The notes: generated by a model from the letters alone, not told the origin. A stretch of 64,000 nucleotides of DNA from Prevotella pectinovora (GCF_000834015.1 NZ_JXQI01000026.1:62001-126000), one strand, 5' to 3'; shown: positions 1-9,631, numbered from the stretch's first letter. Translations and numbers: made by a program.

Positions 1-79
1 CTCATTTGCTTTTTCTTTTACATTTGTTTTTTTTACGCGTCTTCCTTGTCGTTTATAAGTGCGTCTTGCCAGACCGCCT

Positions 80-1207
80 TTATACGCGTCTTCCCAGATT
101 GTCTATTACTGAGCGCTTCCATGCCACGAAGTCGCCCTGCTCGATATGGTGTCTGGCATCGGTAACGAGGCGCAGATAGAAGCTCAGGTTGTGTATGCTT
201 GCGATTTGCATAGCCAGCAGCTCCTGGGCTTTGAAGAGGTGGTGCAGATAGGCTTTGGAGTGAAGTCTGTCGATGTCGCAGCCGTCGGGGTCGATGGGGG
301 AGAAGTCGTTTTCCCATTTCTTGTTGCGCATGTTCATTGTGCCGTCGTAGGTGAAGAGCATGGCGTTGCGGCCGTTTCGTGTCGGCATCACGCAGTCGAA
401 CATGTCCACACCTCTTTCAATCGCCTCGAGGATGTTCTGAGGTGTGCCCACGCCCATGAGATATCTCGGCTTGTCTTTCGGCAGTATCTCGTTCACGGTC
501 TCTATCATCTCATACATCACTTCTGTGGGTTCTCCCACGGCGAGTCCGCCGATGGCATTGCCGTCGGCTCCCTTGTCGGCAACATGCTTCGCTGCTTCGC
601 GGCGCAGGTCCTTGAAGGTGCAGCCCTGCACGATTGGGAACAGAGACTGTTCGTAGCCGTAGAGAGGCTCGGTCTCGTTGAGGCGTTTCACGCATCTGTC
701 GAGCCAGCGTTGGGTCAGTCCGAGACTCTTCTTGGCATATTGGTAGTCGCTCTCGCCCGGAGGGCATTCGTCGAATGCCATCATAATGTCGGCTCCGATT
801 ATCCTTTCGGTGTCCATCACGTTTTCAGGGGTGAAGAAATGTTTCGATCCGTCGATATGTGAACGGAACTCGCAGCCTTCTTCTTTCAGTTTTCTGATTC
901 CCGTGAGGGAGAACACCTGGAATCCTCCGCTGTCTGTAAGTATGGGGCGGTCCCAGGTGTTGAATTTGTGTAGTCCGCCTGCCTTTTGCAGCGTGTCGAG
1001 TCCTGGACGAAGATAGAGGTGGTAAGTGTTGCCGAGTATTATCTGTGCCTTTACCTGCTCTCTGAGTTCGCTGAAATGGAGTCCTTTCACGCTGCCGCAT
1101 GTACCTACAGGCATGAAGATGGGTGTCTTTATCTTGCCGTGGGCAGTGGTAATCGTTCCGGTGCGTGCGTCGCTTGCTGGATCGGTATGTTCTAATTCGA
1201 ATGTCAT
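80..1207 (-). CDS. tgt: Queuine/preQ1 tRNA-guanine transglycosylase
   Basis: Cytoplasmic enzyme that exchanges guanine-34 in the anticodon of Asn, Asp, His and Tyr tRNAs for a queuosine precursor. The 375-residue length is normal for the family. Visible motifs are DSGGFQVFSL near residue 92, the IGGLAVGEP substrate loop, and DCVMPTRNGRNAML with the catalytic Asp. The region that binds zinc in E. coli Tgt (CxCxxC then His) reads DPDGCDIDRLHSKAYLHHL here, so only one Cys is left while the distal His (SIHNL) remains. It follows lon by 74 bp on the same strand, so the two are probably cotranscribed. An ATG at positions 5-3 of the minus strand may begin the next gene, which runs off the window. 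Family identity is certain; whether preQ1 or queuine is the substrate cannot be read from the sequence. Confidence 0.97.
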   Translation of the reverse strand: MTFELEHTDPASDARTGTITTAHGKIKTPIFMPVGTCGSVKGLHFSELREQVKAQIILGNTYHLYLRPGLDTLQKAGGLHKFNTWDRPILTDSGGFQVFSLTGIRKLKEEGCEFRSHIDGSKHFFTPENVMDTERIIGADIMMAFDECPPGESDYQYAKKSLGLTQRWLDRCVKRLNETEPLYGYEQSLFPIVQGCTFKDLRREAAKHVADKGADGNAIGGLAVGEPTEVMYEMIETVNEILPKDKPRYLMGVGTPQNILEAIERGVDMFDCVMPTRNGRNAMLFTYDGTMNMRNKKWENDFSPIDPDGCDIDRLHSKAYLHHLFKAQELLAMQIASIHNLSFYLRLVTDARHHIEQGDFVAWKRSVIDNLGRRV

Positions 1208-1281
1208 TTTCTTTTTGATATTCTTTCTGTTGCTGTTGTTGTATTATTCATGTTAGGGAAAGGCGGTTGTGGATGCTTGTT

Positions 1282-3747
1282 TCATTTGTCGGTCTTTCCC
1301 TTTTCTTCTATCGTGAATTTCGTCGGGTTGTCCACGAGTTCGTCTGTCAGGGCGAAGTCCCACACGTCGAGCACGTTCTCCACATAGTGGAATGAAAGTC
1401 CTTTCAGATACATGTCGGGTATTTCTTCGATGTCTTTCCTGTTTTCCCTGCACATCACGATATCTGTTATGCCTGCTCTTTTGGCTGCCAGTATTTTCTC
1501 CTTTATTCCTCCAACGGGAAGCACCTTGCCGCGCAGCGTTATTTCTCCTGTCATGGCAGTGTTCTTTCTCACCTTGCGTTGTGTGAGGGCTGAGGCGATG
1601 GATGTGGCTATCGTTATGCCGGCAGAAGGGCCGTCTTTTGGAGTCGCTCCTTCCGGCACGTGGATGTGTATGTTCCAGTTGTCGAAGATGCGGTAGTCTA
1701 TTCCGAGCACGTCGGAGTGTGACTTCACGTATTCAAGTGCGAGCATAGCCGACTCTTTCATCACGTCGCCAAGGTTGCCGGTAAGCGTGAGCTTGTTGCC
1801 GTTGCCTTTGCTGAGGCTTGTCTCGATGAAGAGGATTTCTCCTCCCACGCTTGTCCATGCCAGTCCGGTTACCACTCCCGCATAGTCGTTGCCTTGGTAT
1901 ATGTCGCGATAGAAAGGCGGTTTGCCGAGCAGGGATTCTATCTCCTTCGGCGTGATGCGCGAGAACGGGAGTTCTCCCTTGCTTGCTTTCATGAATGCGA
2001 GTTTGCGAAGCGCCTTGTTTATCTGGATTTCGAGTTGGCGCACTCCGCTCTCTCGCGTATACTGTTCGATGATCTTTTCTGTGGCCTGCTTGGTGAACGA
2101 GAGGCGCTGGTCGCCAAGACCGGTGTTGTCTTTCTCTTTGGGTATGAGGTGGCGCTTGGCTATCTCTTCTTTTTCCTCTGTGATATAGCCGCTTACCTCG
2201 ATTGTCTCCATGCGGTCGAGCAGAGGGCGCGGGATGGTGTTCAGGTCGTTTGCAGTAGCGATGAACAGTACTTTCGACAGGTCGTAGTCCACATCGAGGT
2301 AGTTGTCATGGAAAGCGTTGTTCTGTTCTGGGTCGAGTACTTCGAGAAGAGCCGACGAGGGATCGCCGTTCACGGTGTTCTGCGTTATCTTGTCGATTTC
2401 GTCGAGGATGAAAACGGGGTTGGAAGCTCCTGCCTTTTGGATGTTCTTGATGATTCTTCCTGGCATCGCACCAATGTATGTGCGGCGATGACCGCGGATT
2501 TCCGACTCGTCGTGAAGACCTCCAAGCGACACCCTGACGTATTTTCTGCCCATTGCCTTGGCGATGCTCTTGCCAAGACTTGTCTTGCCCACTCCTGGAG
2601 GACCGTAGAGGCAGAGGATTGGCGACTTGAAATCTCCTCGCAGACTCAATACGGCGATGTATTCCAGGATGCGTTCCTTCACTTTTTCCATCCCGTAGTG
2701 GTCGGTATCAAGAACTTTCCTTGCCCTGTTCAGGTCAAGGTCGTCGATGGTGTATTCGTTCCAGGGAAGTGAGACGAGAGTCTGCAGATATGTAAGCTGC
2801 ACGCTGTATTCCGGACTCTGCGGGTTGAGCAGGTCGAGTTTGTCGAGTTCCTTCTTGAAGACCTTCTCCACGTCGTCGTTCCATGCTTTCTTTTGGGCTT
2901 TGTCGAGCAGTTCCTTGCGTTCTGGCTGCCCGTCTTCGTTTCCGAGTTCTTCCTTAATGTTCTTGATCTGCTGCTTGAGGAAATATTCGCGTTGCTGTTC
3001 GTCGAGGTCTTCCCGGGTTTTAGAACGTATGTTCTGCTTGAGCTCCAGGAGCTGAAGCTCACGGTTTATTATCTTGAGCATGGCGAACACCCTGTCTTTG
3101 ATTGAGTCCATATAGATGAGCTCTGCCTTTTCCTCGATGGAGAAGGGCAGGGTGGCGCAGATCACGTTTGTGAGGAGATATCTGTTAGAGATATTCTTCA
3201 TGGCGAAGGATGCTTCATCCGGGATGTCGTCATTGCCCATGATGAACTGTATGCTCTTCTTCTGCAGGTCTTCCACCGCAGTAGCGTATTCCTTGTCGCC
3301 CTCATCGGCCATTGTCTCAGAGGCTTGGCTGGCATGGCCTTTGAGATATGGGCGCCGCTTGGTGATGTCGTCCAGACGGCATCTGCCGAGTCCCTGTATG
3401 ATTGCCGTGCTGTTGCCGCCACCTCCAGGGAATTCAAGCACCTTTATGAGTTTGCCGTAAACTCCATATTCATAAAGATCGTTTGCCGTAGGACTTTCCT
3501 GCTCCATGTCTTTCTGGCAGAAAACGGCGAAGATCTGATTGCCTTTCTTCTTGCTGCCTACGGCTTTGATGAGTTTCTTGCTCGTTTCCCTGCCCACCAG
3601 TATGGGGGAAACGACACCAGGAAACATCATGAGGTTGCGTGTTGCCAATATAGGTATTTCTCCTTCGGGGTGATCCTTGAACAATTCTTTGATGTCACCA
3701 TCGAAATCTGCTATCATTGAAATACCATTTCCTATTTTTGCATTCAT
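1282..3747 (-). CDS. lon: ATP-dependent Lon protease
   Basis: Cytosolic AAA+ serine protease that degrades misfolded and regulatory proteins. It has 821 residues, typical for LonA. The N-terminal substrate-binding domain spans about 30-235, followed by a coiled-coil stretch around 235-300. The AAA+ module has Walker [10 protein letters not shown] at 382-390 and Walker B FILDEID at 446-452. The protease domain carries the Ser-Lys dyad: Ser708 in PKDGPSAG and Lys751 in GGIKEK, 43 residues apart exactly as in E. coli. The C-terminal tail after about 800 is lysine- and glutamate-rich. The gene is divergent from trmN6, with a 243-bp shared upstream region that contains a -7 element for each direction. 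No sign of disruption. Confidence 0.98.
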   Translation of the reverse strand: MNAKIGNGISMIADFDGDIKELFKDHPEGEIPILATRNLMMFPGVVSPILVGRETSKKLIKAVGSKKKGNQIFAVFCQKDMEQESPTANDLYEYGVYGKLIKVLEFPGGGGNSTAIIQGLGRCRLDDITKRRPYLKGHASQASETMADEGDKEYATAVEDLQKKSIQFIMGNDDIPDEASFAMKNISNRYLLTNVICATLPFSIEEKAELIYMDSIKDRVFAMLKIINRELQLLELKQNIRSKTREDLDEQQREYFLKQQIKNIKEELGNEDGQPERKELLDKAQKKAWNDDVEKVFKKELDKLDLLNPQSPEYSVQLTYLQTLVSLPWNEYTIDDLDLNRARKVLDTDHYGMEKVKERILEYIAVLSLRGDFKSPILCLYGPPGVGKTSLGKSIAKAMGRKYVRVSLGGLHDESEIRGHRRTYIGAMPGRIIKNIQKAGASNPVFILDEIDKITQNTVNGDPSSALLEVLDPEQNNAFHDNYLDVDYDLSKVLFIATANDLNTIPRPLLDRMETIEVSGYITEEKEEIAKRHLIPKEKDNTGLGDQRLSFTKQATEKIIEQYTRESGVRQLEIQINKALRKLAFMKASKGELPFSRITPKEIESLLGKPPFYRDIYQGNDYAGVVTGLAWTSVGGEILFIETSLSKGNGNKLTLTGNLGDVMKESAMLALEYVKSHSDVLGIDYRIFDNWNIHIHVPEGATPKDGPSAGITIATSIASALTQRKVRKNTAMTGEITLRGKVLPVGGIKEKILAAKRAGITDIVMCRENRKDIEEIPDMYLKGLSFHYVENVLDVWDFALTDELVDNPTKFTIEEKGKTDK

Positions 3748-3839
3748 ATAAGTTATTGTCGGTCTCTATTTTAAATAATTTTGAAAATCTGTATCTGTAA
3801 TTTTGGAAATCCGTCTCTTTATTTATATAATAAGAGGTG

Positions 3840-3847
3840 CAAAGGTA
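3840..3847 (-). promoter_or_regulatory. Promoter -7 element for lon
   Basis: Read on the minus strand this is TACCTTTG, a match to the Bacteroidetes TAnnTTTG element, about 93 bp upstream of the lon start. No good TTTG box lies 19-21 bp further upstream, so only the -7 half is supported. Confidence 0.5.
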
Positions 3848-3942
3848 GTCATTTTTCTTCATTTATATTGTGTGTAAAACCATAAATGCTGAAAACATAA
3901 ATTATATTAATGCTTTTATAAGTCGTTTTTAATCTTTTTTCT

Positions 3943-3950
3943 TAAATTTG
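3943..3950 (+). promoter_or_regulatory. Promoter -7 element for trmN6
   Basis: TAAATTTG, matching the Bacteroidetes TAnnTTTG consensus, 40 bp upstream of the ATG at 3991. The surrounding DNA is very AT-rich. A T-rich stretch lies upstream but at non-canonical spacing. Confidence 0.5.
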
Positions 3951-3990
3951 CATTGGAATGAAATAGAAAAAACTGTCTTTTATATTGCTG

Positions 3991-4701
3991 ATGTCAAATA
4001 ATTATTTCCAGTTCAAGAAGTTTGTCGTCCGCCAGGACTTATGTGCCATGAAGGTCGGCACAGACGGCACGCTGCTGGGCTCATGGGCTCGTGGCGGCAG
4101 GAAAATACTGGATATCGGTACAGGCACGGGGCTTGTGGCGCTGATGATGGCGCAGCGGTTTGAAGATGCTGAACTGTATGCAGTGGAGATAGACCGCGAC
4201 GCTCATCTTCAGGCAATGGACAACGTGGAGAACTCGCCTTTCAACGGGAGGATAAAGCTCTTCAACCAGTCTATACAGGATTTCAGCACGGAGTATGCGG
4301 ATGAGAAATTCGACTCGATAGTATGCAATCCCCCCTTTTATGTCAATTCATTGGGATGTCCCGACGACAAGCGCCATATAGCCCGGCATTCATCATCGCT
4401 CCCTTTTGATGTGTTGTTGAGGTCGGTGAAGAATCTGCTTTCAGATGAAGGACGCTTGTCTGTGGTAATCCCTACCGACAGCCATCCCTCTTTTGATGCT
4501 GAGGCCCGGATGTCGGGATTCAGATGCTCTCGCTTGTGCCGGATCAGGACTGTGGAAAGGAAGCCCCCCAAGAGGATGCTGCTGGAATATGTCTTGCATG
4601 GTGGAATAGAAATGCAGCACGAGGAGCATTGCCTGCAGGATAACGACGGCAGAAGGTCGGAATGGTATTCTGATATTACATCAGAATTCTATGTGCGTTG
4701 A
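3991..4701 (+). CDS. trmN6: tRNA1(Val) (adenine(37)-N6)-methyltransferase
   Basis: SAM-dependent Rossmann-fold methyltransferase predicted to make m6A37 in tRNA-Val (E. coli YfiC/TrmN6 family). The ATG at 3991 gives 236 residues; a TTG six bases upstream would add two and is less likely. The N-terminal FQFKKFVVRQDLCAMKVGTDG is typical of the family, SAM motif I is DIGTGTG at 41-47, and the catalytic NPPF tetrad of N6-adenine methyltransferases is at 113-116. The last 40 residues are hydrophilic and poorly conserved. It is a single-gene unit between lon (divergent) and manC, which has its own promoter. Confidence 0.9.
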   Translation: MSNNYFQFKKFVVRQDLCAMKVGTDGTLLGSWARGGRKILDIGTGTGLVALMMAQRFEDAELYAVEIDRDAHLQAMDNVENSPFNGRIKLFNQSIQDFSTEYADEKFDSIVCNPPFYVNSLGCPDDKRHIARHSSSLPFDVLLRSVKNLLSDEGRLSVVIPTDSHPSFDAEARMSGFRCSRLCRIRTVERKPPKRMLLEYVLHGGIEMQHEEHCLQDNDGRRSEWYSDITSEFYVR

Positions 4702-4753
4702 TACTGTTCCAACATTTCAGATGCCTCCAATCATGCTGATTTCGTCGTTTTGT

Positions 4754-4784
4754 TTTGTTTTTTTGGAAAAAATAATTAAGTTTG
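4754..4784 (+). promoter_or_regulatory. Promoter for manC (TTTG-19-TAAGTTTG)
   Basis: TTTG at 4754-4757, a 19-bp spacer and TAAGTTTG at 4777-4784 form a complete Bacteroidetes-type promoter. Transcription should start near 4791, leaving a leader of about 75 nt before manC. Confidence 0.7.
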
Positions 4785-4866
4785 CAAAAGTTATATATCG
4801 GACACAAGATTATATCGTAGGAACAAGAAATTGAAGTTAGCAACAGAAATCTAAAATTGAAAATAT

Positions 4867-5928
4867 ATGAATAATAACCATCTTGTAATAATGGCCGGTG
4901 GAGTGGGCAGCCGCTTCTGGCCGATGAGTACAGCAGAATGTCCTAAGCAGTTCATCGACGTCCTCGGAGTGGGACGTTCTTTGTTGCAGTTGACATACGA
5001 CCGTTTCGAAACAATCTGTCCGCCAGAGAATGTCTGGGTGGTGACAAACAAGAATTATGCAGAAATAGTGAAACAGCAATTGCCGGAAATACCGGCAAAG
5101 AATATCTTGTGTGAACCGTGCCGCCGGAATACGGCACCATGTATCGCATACGTAAGCTGGAGAATCAAATCAGCTAATCCTGATGCCAATGTAGTTGTCA
5201 CTCCGAGTGACCATGTTGTGATGGATGTTCCTGAATTCAAGAGAGTTGTGGGCAATTGCCTGAAATTCACGGCCGAGACGGATTCCATTGTCACTTTGGG
5301 AATGAAGGCGACACGTCCGGAGACTGGCTACGGATATATTCAGGCTGATCTGACCTGCTGTTCGCCACGCAACAAGGAAATCTACAGAGTTGATTCTTTC
5401 AAGGAAAAGCCTAATTTGGAAACAGCTCAGAAATATATTGCCGAGAGCAGATATTTCTGGAATGCAGGTATCTTCATCTGGAGCGTGAGGACCGTTGTCA
5501 ACGCATTCAGGATTTACCAGCCTTCATTGGCAAATATATTTGAGAGTATCGCAGACGTGTACGGAACGGAAAATGAGCAGAAGGTGATTGACGAGAGATT
5601 CCCGGAGTGTGAAAACATTTCTGTTGACTATGCTATAATGGAGAAGGCTGAAGAGATTTTCGTATGTCCTGCAAGTTTCGGATGGAGCGACCTGGGGACA
5701 TGGGGCTCTCTCTGGACTCAGACCAAGCATGACCTGATGGGCAACTCATTGATAGGCAATGGCATTTCCACTTTTGAAACTCGTAATTGCATTATCCATA
5801 CCACAGAGAACAAGCAGGTTGTGGTTCAAGGTCTGGATGGTTATATCGTTGCGGAGAAGGATGGAAGATTGCTGATATGCAAACTCTCTGAAGAGCAAAG
5901 GATAAAACAATTCTCAGGACAGAACTGA
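4867..5928 (+). CDS. manC: Mannose-1-phosphate guanylyltransferase
   Basis: Makes GDP-mannose from GTP and mannose-1-phosphate, a precursor for fucose- and mannose-containing surface glycans. It has 353 residues, the short form without the C-terminal phosphomannose isomerase domain found in bifunctional enzymes. Visible are the nucleotide-binding signature GGVGSRFWPMS at 11-21, PKQF at 26-29, PSDH with the metal-binding Asp at 113-116, FKEKP at 178-182 and WNAGIF at 198-203. The gene has its own promoter and is not embedded in a polysaccharide locus here. Its 3' end faces feoAB across a terminator region. Confidence 0.93.
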   Translation: MNNNHLVIMAGGVGSRFWPMSTAECPKQFIDVLGVGRSLLQLTYDRFETICPPENVWVVTNKNYAEIVKQQLPEIPAKNILCEPCRRNTAPCIAYVSWRIKSANPDANVVVTPSDHVVMDVPEFKRVVGNCLKFTAETDSIVTLGMKATRPETGYGYIQADLTCCSPRNKEIYRVDSFKEKPNLETAQKYIAESRYFWNAGIFIWSVRTVVNAFRIYQPSLANIFESIADVYGTENEQKVIDERFPECENISVDYAIMEKAEEIFVCPASFGWSDLGTWGSLWTQTKHDLMGNSLIGNGISTFETRNCIIHTTENKQVVVQGLDGYIVAEKDGRLLICKLSEEQRIKQFSGQN

Positions 5929-5942
5929 TCTGTTGTGATGAT

Positions 5943-5997
5943 AATCCCCAAATCGGTCATCAGAACGTTTGATTGTCACTAATGACCGATTTGTAAT
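5943..5997 (+). repeat. Inverted-repeat element, copy 1
   Basis: Begins AATCCCCAAATCGGTCATCAG and closes with CTAATGACCGATTTG. Arms 5950-5960 and 5982-5992 are perfect 11-bp complements around a 21-nt loop. The same start and end sequences recur in copy 2 at 6199-6285. It sits 15 bp after the manC stop, so it may act as a transcript-end hairpin, but there is no clean T-tract. Confidence 0.65.
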
Positions 5998-6118
5998 AAT
6001 CTGTACCAGTATCCGTTCTGGCAAGTTTATGGACGAAGGGTTGAGAGTGTGAGAGTAGGGATGTAAAAACAGGACTACTCTTGCCTAATGCCATTTCTAT
6101 ACTGTATGCAGAATAAAT

Positions 6119-6160
6119 ACAGGGTGTGTAATTCTTGATGAATCAACACACCCTGTTTCT
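6119..6160 (+). terminator. Rho-independent terminator between manC and feoAB
   Basis: Perfect 11-bp stem, ACAGGGTGTGT (6119-6129) with ACACACCCTGT (6146-6156), a 16-nt loop and a TTCTATTTC tail on the plus strand. The region serves converging transcripts and may work in both directions. Confidence 0.7.
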
Positions 6161-6198
6161 ATTTCATTTATAATCCGTTGTCTTTACGTTAGTTTCTT

Positions 6199-6285
6199 AA
6201 TCCCGAAACGGTCATTAGACCGTTAAATGGTAGTCTTTTATAACTGTTTGTGCGGTCTTTTGCTTCTCCTAATGACCGATTTTCT
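6199..6285 (+). repeat. Inverted-repeat element, copy 2
   Basis: Begins AATCCCGAAACGGTCATTAG and ends CTAATGACCGATTTTC. The terminal 10-bp arms CGGTCATTAG/CTAATGACCG match copy 1, but the interior is longer and contains an extra AACGGTC/GACCGTT hairpin (6207-6224). The right arm touches the feoAB stop codon at 6285. Confidence 0.6.
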
Positions 6286-8699
6286 TATAGAAACAATCTT
6301 GCAGTCTGGTAGACCAATGCAGAAATACACCATGCCGTAGCCGTGGTATATACGGCTGTGAATATAGCCCATTTCCATTTTCCTGACTCGTTCTTTATCG
6401 CTACTATCGTAGCCAGGCACGGGAAATACAACAGGACAAACAGCAGATAACAGAATGCTATCAATGGAGTCACCCCGTCTGCCGACATCTTACGGTATAG
6501 ATTGCTGTATTTTGCCGTGTCCTGGGCTTCATCATCGGCTACTGTCTCATCGCCAGCGTAGAGTACGCCCATCGTGGAAGCCACGATCTCCTTGGCTCCT
6601 ACACCGGAAATGAGTCCTATTGACAGTTTCCAGTCAAATCCCTGAGGCTTGAACACGGGCTCTACCACTTTTCCTATACTGCCGATATAGCTCTGCTCAA
6701 GCTGCTCCTGCTGGTTCAGCTTGTCATTATGCGGGAAATATCCCAATGCCCACACTATTATACTGGCAACAAGGATGATGCCTCCCATCTTTTTCAGATA
6801 TTGTTTTCCTTTCTCCCAGGTATGGCGCAAGATTGCCTTTGAAGTAGGGAAACGGTAAGGCGGAAGTTCCATCACGAATGGAACGTCCTCGCTCTTCACC
6901 AGCCAGCGACTGAACACCTTGCTCATGATTACAGCCACGGCGATGCCTATCACATAGAGAGAAATCATTATCGCGCTGCGGTATTTCAGTGCGAAGAACG
7001 TGCTCGTTATCATGATGTATATAGGCAATCTGGCAGAACAGCTCATGAACGGCAATATGAGCATCGTGATGAGGCGGCTCCTGCGGCTTTCGATGGTTCT
7101 CGTAGCCATCACGGCAGGCACATTGCATCCGAAGCCCATTATCAGAGGAATGAATGATTTTCCATGTAGCCCCATCTTGTGCATGAGCTTGTCCATGATG
7201 AAGGCTGCCCTTGCCATATATCCGCTGTCTTCCATGAATGAAATGAAGGCATAGAGGATGAGTATCTGTGGAAGGAATACTATAACCGAGCCTACACCTC
7301 CGATAATGCCGTCTACGAGCATTGCCTTCAGAGGGCCGTCAGACATCGTGTCGCTTATACATCCTCCTAATGCGCCAATCATACTGTCTATCCAGTCCAT
7401 CGGATATTGTCCTAAGGAGAATGTCACCTGGAACATTATGTACAGAAGCAGGAAGAACAATGGAAAACCAAGATATTTGTTTGTTATGAGCTTATCCAGA
7501 GCATGCGTGGTCTGGTAAGTGTCCTCGATGTTTCCTTCCTGATATTCAGCCTCCTTGAGCGCACCATGTATGAAGCCGTATTTCGCGTTCATAATGGCTG
7601 TTTCGCTGTCCTCCTTGCACTCTTCCTTTATCCTTACCGCTTCTTTGTCGCGTAGTTTCAGAATCTCATTACCGTTGGGCAGTGTCTTGATGAACTCTTC
7701 AGCATGGCTGTCGTTTTCAAGCAACTTGATGGAAAGATAACGTGTGGAGTATTTGTATCGTATCTGCTCGTCTTCCTGTATGAGCTGCTTCACACGGTCA
7801 ATTCCCTCTTCTATGTCTTTGCCATGATTTATGTGTATGTGTCTGAAGGTGGAATCCTGCCCCTCATACATATCTATTATGGTCTGGAACAATTCGTCTA
7901 TACCCCTTCCTGTTCTGAACACGGTAGGAATCATAGGTACTCCCAGGAGATGGCCCAGAACCTTATAGTTGAGCTTGTCGCCCCTTTCCTCAAATTCATC
8001 AAACATGTTGAGCGCGCAGACAATCCTTTGGTTCATGTCCACGAGTTGCGTTGTCAGGTAGAGGTTTCTCTCAATATTGCTTGAGTCGATTACATTGATG
8101 ATAACGTCAGGCGTCTTGTCGATTATCTCACGCCTCACGTATAGTTCTTCAGGGCTGTATGCAGAGAGAGAGTATGTGCCGGGAAGGTCGATGAGGTTGA
8201 AGTTATAGCCTTTGTATTCAGCACGTCCTTCTTTGGCATCTACGGTAACTCCTGAATAGTTGCCCACTCTTTCATGGGCTCCCGAAGCATAGTTGAAGAA
8301 TGAGGTCTTGCCGCAATTCGGATTGCCCACAAGAGCTACATTGATGATTCTTCGTTTCTTTAGCGCTTCTTCGTGTAGATTGTTGAATTCCGTGTCTTGT
8401 TCGCTATTTGAAGCCACGGAGATTCCGTTTTCTTCTGTGGTGTCAGGATTGGCGATGTCTTTGTTTCTCGCTTCGCTCTCTGTGATGATTTCTATCATTG
8501 AGGCTTCGGTATGGCGCAAAGACACCTCATATCCCATTATCTTGTATTTAACGGGGTCGTGAAGAGGGGCATTCAGAAGAACCTCTACTTCTTGTCCTTT
8601 GATGAAACCCATCTCAACGATTCTCTTGCGAAAACCTCCGTGGCCCAACACCTTTACAATGACGCCTTTCTGTCCGGTGCTTAATTCTGATAATTTCAT
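6285..8699 (-). CDS. feoB: Fused ferrous iron transporter FeoA-FeoB
   Basis: Imports Fe(II) across the inner membrane. It has 804 residues. Residues 1-75 are a FeoA SH3-like domain, joined by an acidic linker of about 45 residues to FeoB. The FeoB G domain has G1 GNPNCGKTS at 125-133, G3 DLPG at 171-174 and G4 NMFD at 231-234. A helical GDI-like region follows, and the membrane core begins near residue 400 with about ten hydrophobic segments, including the IMGFGCNVPA and SCSARLPIY gate motifs. FeoA-FeoB fusion is common in Bacteroidetes, so this is family-typical. A single -7 element lies upstream; I see no clear Fur box. Confidence 0.96.
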   Translation of the reverse strand: MKLSELSTGQKGVIVKVLGHGGFRKRIVEMGFIKGQEVEVLLNAPLHDPVKYKIMGYEVSLRHTEASMIEIITESEARNKDIANPDTTEENGISVASNSEQDTEFNNLHEEALKKRRIINVALVGNPNCGKTSFFNYASGAHERVGNYSGVTVDAKEGRAEYKGYNFNLIDLPGTYSLSAYSPEELYVRREIIDKTPDVIINVIDSSNIERNLYLTTQLVDMNQRIVCALNMFDEFEERGDKLNYKVLGHLLGVPMIPTVFRTGRGIDELFQTIIDMYEGQDSTFRHIHINHGKDIEEGIDRVKQLIQEDEQIRYKYSTRYLSIKLLENDSHAEEFIKTLPNGNEILKLRDKEAVRIKEECKEDSETAIMNAKYGFIHGALKEAEYQEGNIEDTYQTTHALDKLITNKYLGFPLFFLLLYIMFQVTFSLGQYPMDWIDSMIGALGGCISDTMSDGPLKAMLVDGIIGGVGSVIVFLPQILILYAFISFMEDSGYMARAAFIMDKLMHKMGLHGKSFIPLIMGFGCNVPAVMATRTIESRRSRLITMLILPFMSCSARLPIYIMITSTFFALKYRSAIMISLYVIGIAVAVIMSKVFSRWLVKSEDVPFVMELPPYRFPTSKAILRHTWEKGKQYLKKMGGIILVASIIVWALGYFPHNDKLNQQEQLEQSYIGSIGKVVEPVFKPQGFDWKLSIGLISGVGAKEIVASTMGVLYAGDETVADDEAQDTAKYSNLYRKMSADGVTPLIAFCYLLFVLLYFPCLATIVAIKNESGKWKWAIFTAVYTTATAWCISALVYQTARLFL

Positions 8700-8749
8700 G
8701 ATTCTGCTACTGTTACGATAATCCTGTTCGGTGGATTATTTCAATAATG

Positions 8750-8757
8750 CAAAGGTA
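8750..8757 (-). promoter_or_regulatory. Promoter -7 element for feoAB
   Basis: Minus-strand TACCTTTG, 51 bp upstream of the start, in an AT-rich stretch. No matching TTTG box at 19-21 bp. Confidence 0.5.
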
Positions 8758-8856
8758 TAAAAAAAATGGTACAAGTTTTATATGCATAGATTAAAATACC
8801 TAATAATCGGTACTGCTTGAGCTATATCATACAAGACTTCACATTTCTGAGGCGCG

Positions 8857-9588
8857 TTAATCTTTGTTGAAGTATTGCTCAAGCTCATTCCTTGTATTTT
8901 CGTCATTCTCAGTTATGTAGCGTATGATTCTGCCGTGTTCCATCAATACGATTTTGTTTGATATGTCTACGGTATGCATCAGATTGTGACTACTTATTAA
9001 TATTGATGCTCCGGTTTCCTTGTTATAGTCAACTAGCATCTTCTTCAGGATGTTCTGGCTTGTAGGGTCAAGGAAATTGAACGGTTCGTCAAGAATTACA
9101 AGCTGGGGAGAATGTATGAGTGATGATATTATTCCGATTTTCTGTTTGTTTCCGGCAGACATGCTCCTTATCAATTTGTTTTGTCCTATGATTTCTCCAT
9201 TCATGAAAGCGTCGAAACGTTGCAGATGTTCCGACAGTTCTTCTTTTGTTATGTTGCTTATTTTTGCTATGAATTCAAAATATTCTTCAGGAGAAAGATA
9301 GTCTATCAAGAAACTTTCATCAATGAATGCTCCTGTATATTTTTTCCATTCTTCATCAACATTGACGTTGGTGCCGTATGTCGATCCGTCTTTCATCCTG
9401 AATGTCAGGTGTACTTCACCTTCATCGGGTTTCAGCAAATCGAGCATCAAGCGGAATAGGGTGGTCTTGCCTGCTCCGTTGTTGCCGACAACGCCTAATA
9501 ACGTATTGTCAGGGATTTCCAATGAGTCTATGTCTACTGCAACTTTGGTTGAAAATGATTTTTTCAGTTTATGAATCTGGATTTCCAT
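8857..9588 (-). CDS. ABC transporter ATP-binding protein
   Basis: A 243-residue nucleotide-binding subunit. Walker A GNNGAGKTT is near 35-43, the signature is MSAGNKQKI near 143, Walker B is LVILDEPFNFLDP and the H-loop is SSHN. The overall pattern resembles ATPases that pair with ABC-2 or gliding/export-type permeases in Bacteroidetes. No permease lies next to it: feoAB is on one side and secA on the other, and a terminator separates it from secA. Its partner must be elsewhere, or it is a soluble regulator. Substrate unknown. The variant signature MSAGNKQ instead of LSGGQ is seen in ABC-2 type ATPases. Confidence 0.88.
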   Translation of the reverse strand: MEIQIHKLKKSFSTKVAVDIDSLEIPDNTLLGVVGNNGAGKTTLFRLMLDLLKPDEGEVHLTFRMKDGSTYGTNVNVDEEWKKYTGAFIDESFLIDYLSPEEYFEFIAKISNITKEELSEHLQRFDAFMNGEIIGQNKLIRSMSAGNKQKIGIISSLIHSPQLVILDEPFNFLDPTSQNILKKMLVDYNKETGASILISSHNLMHTVDISNKIVLMEHGRIIRYITENDENTRNELEQYFNKD

Positions 9589-9631
9589 AATCAGTCATTT
9601 ATGGTTTTAGAATTGCGCAATTGAGTTTTGT

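Larger units (their letters stand above)
5929..6284. other. Convergent intergenic region manC/feoAB
   Basis: This 356-bp gap contains no convincing gene. It holds two related inverted-repeat elements (5943-5997 and 6199-6285), one next to each gene end, with a strong terminator hairpin between them (6119-6156). Confidence 0.7.

Noticed and set aside
146-862. 238-codon open frame on the plus strand opposite tgt
   Set aside because: It is antisense to a fully conserved tgt gene, has a biased composition and resembles no family.
1894-2772. 292-codon plus-strand frame within lon
   Set aside because: Shadow of the lon coding strand; lon motifs are intact across the whole stretch.
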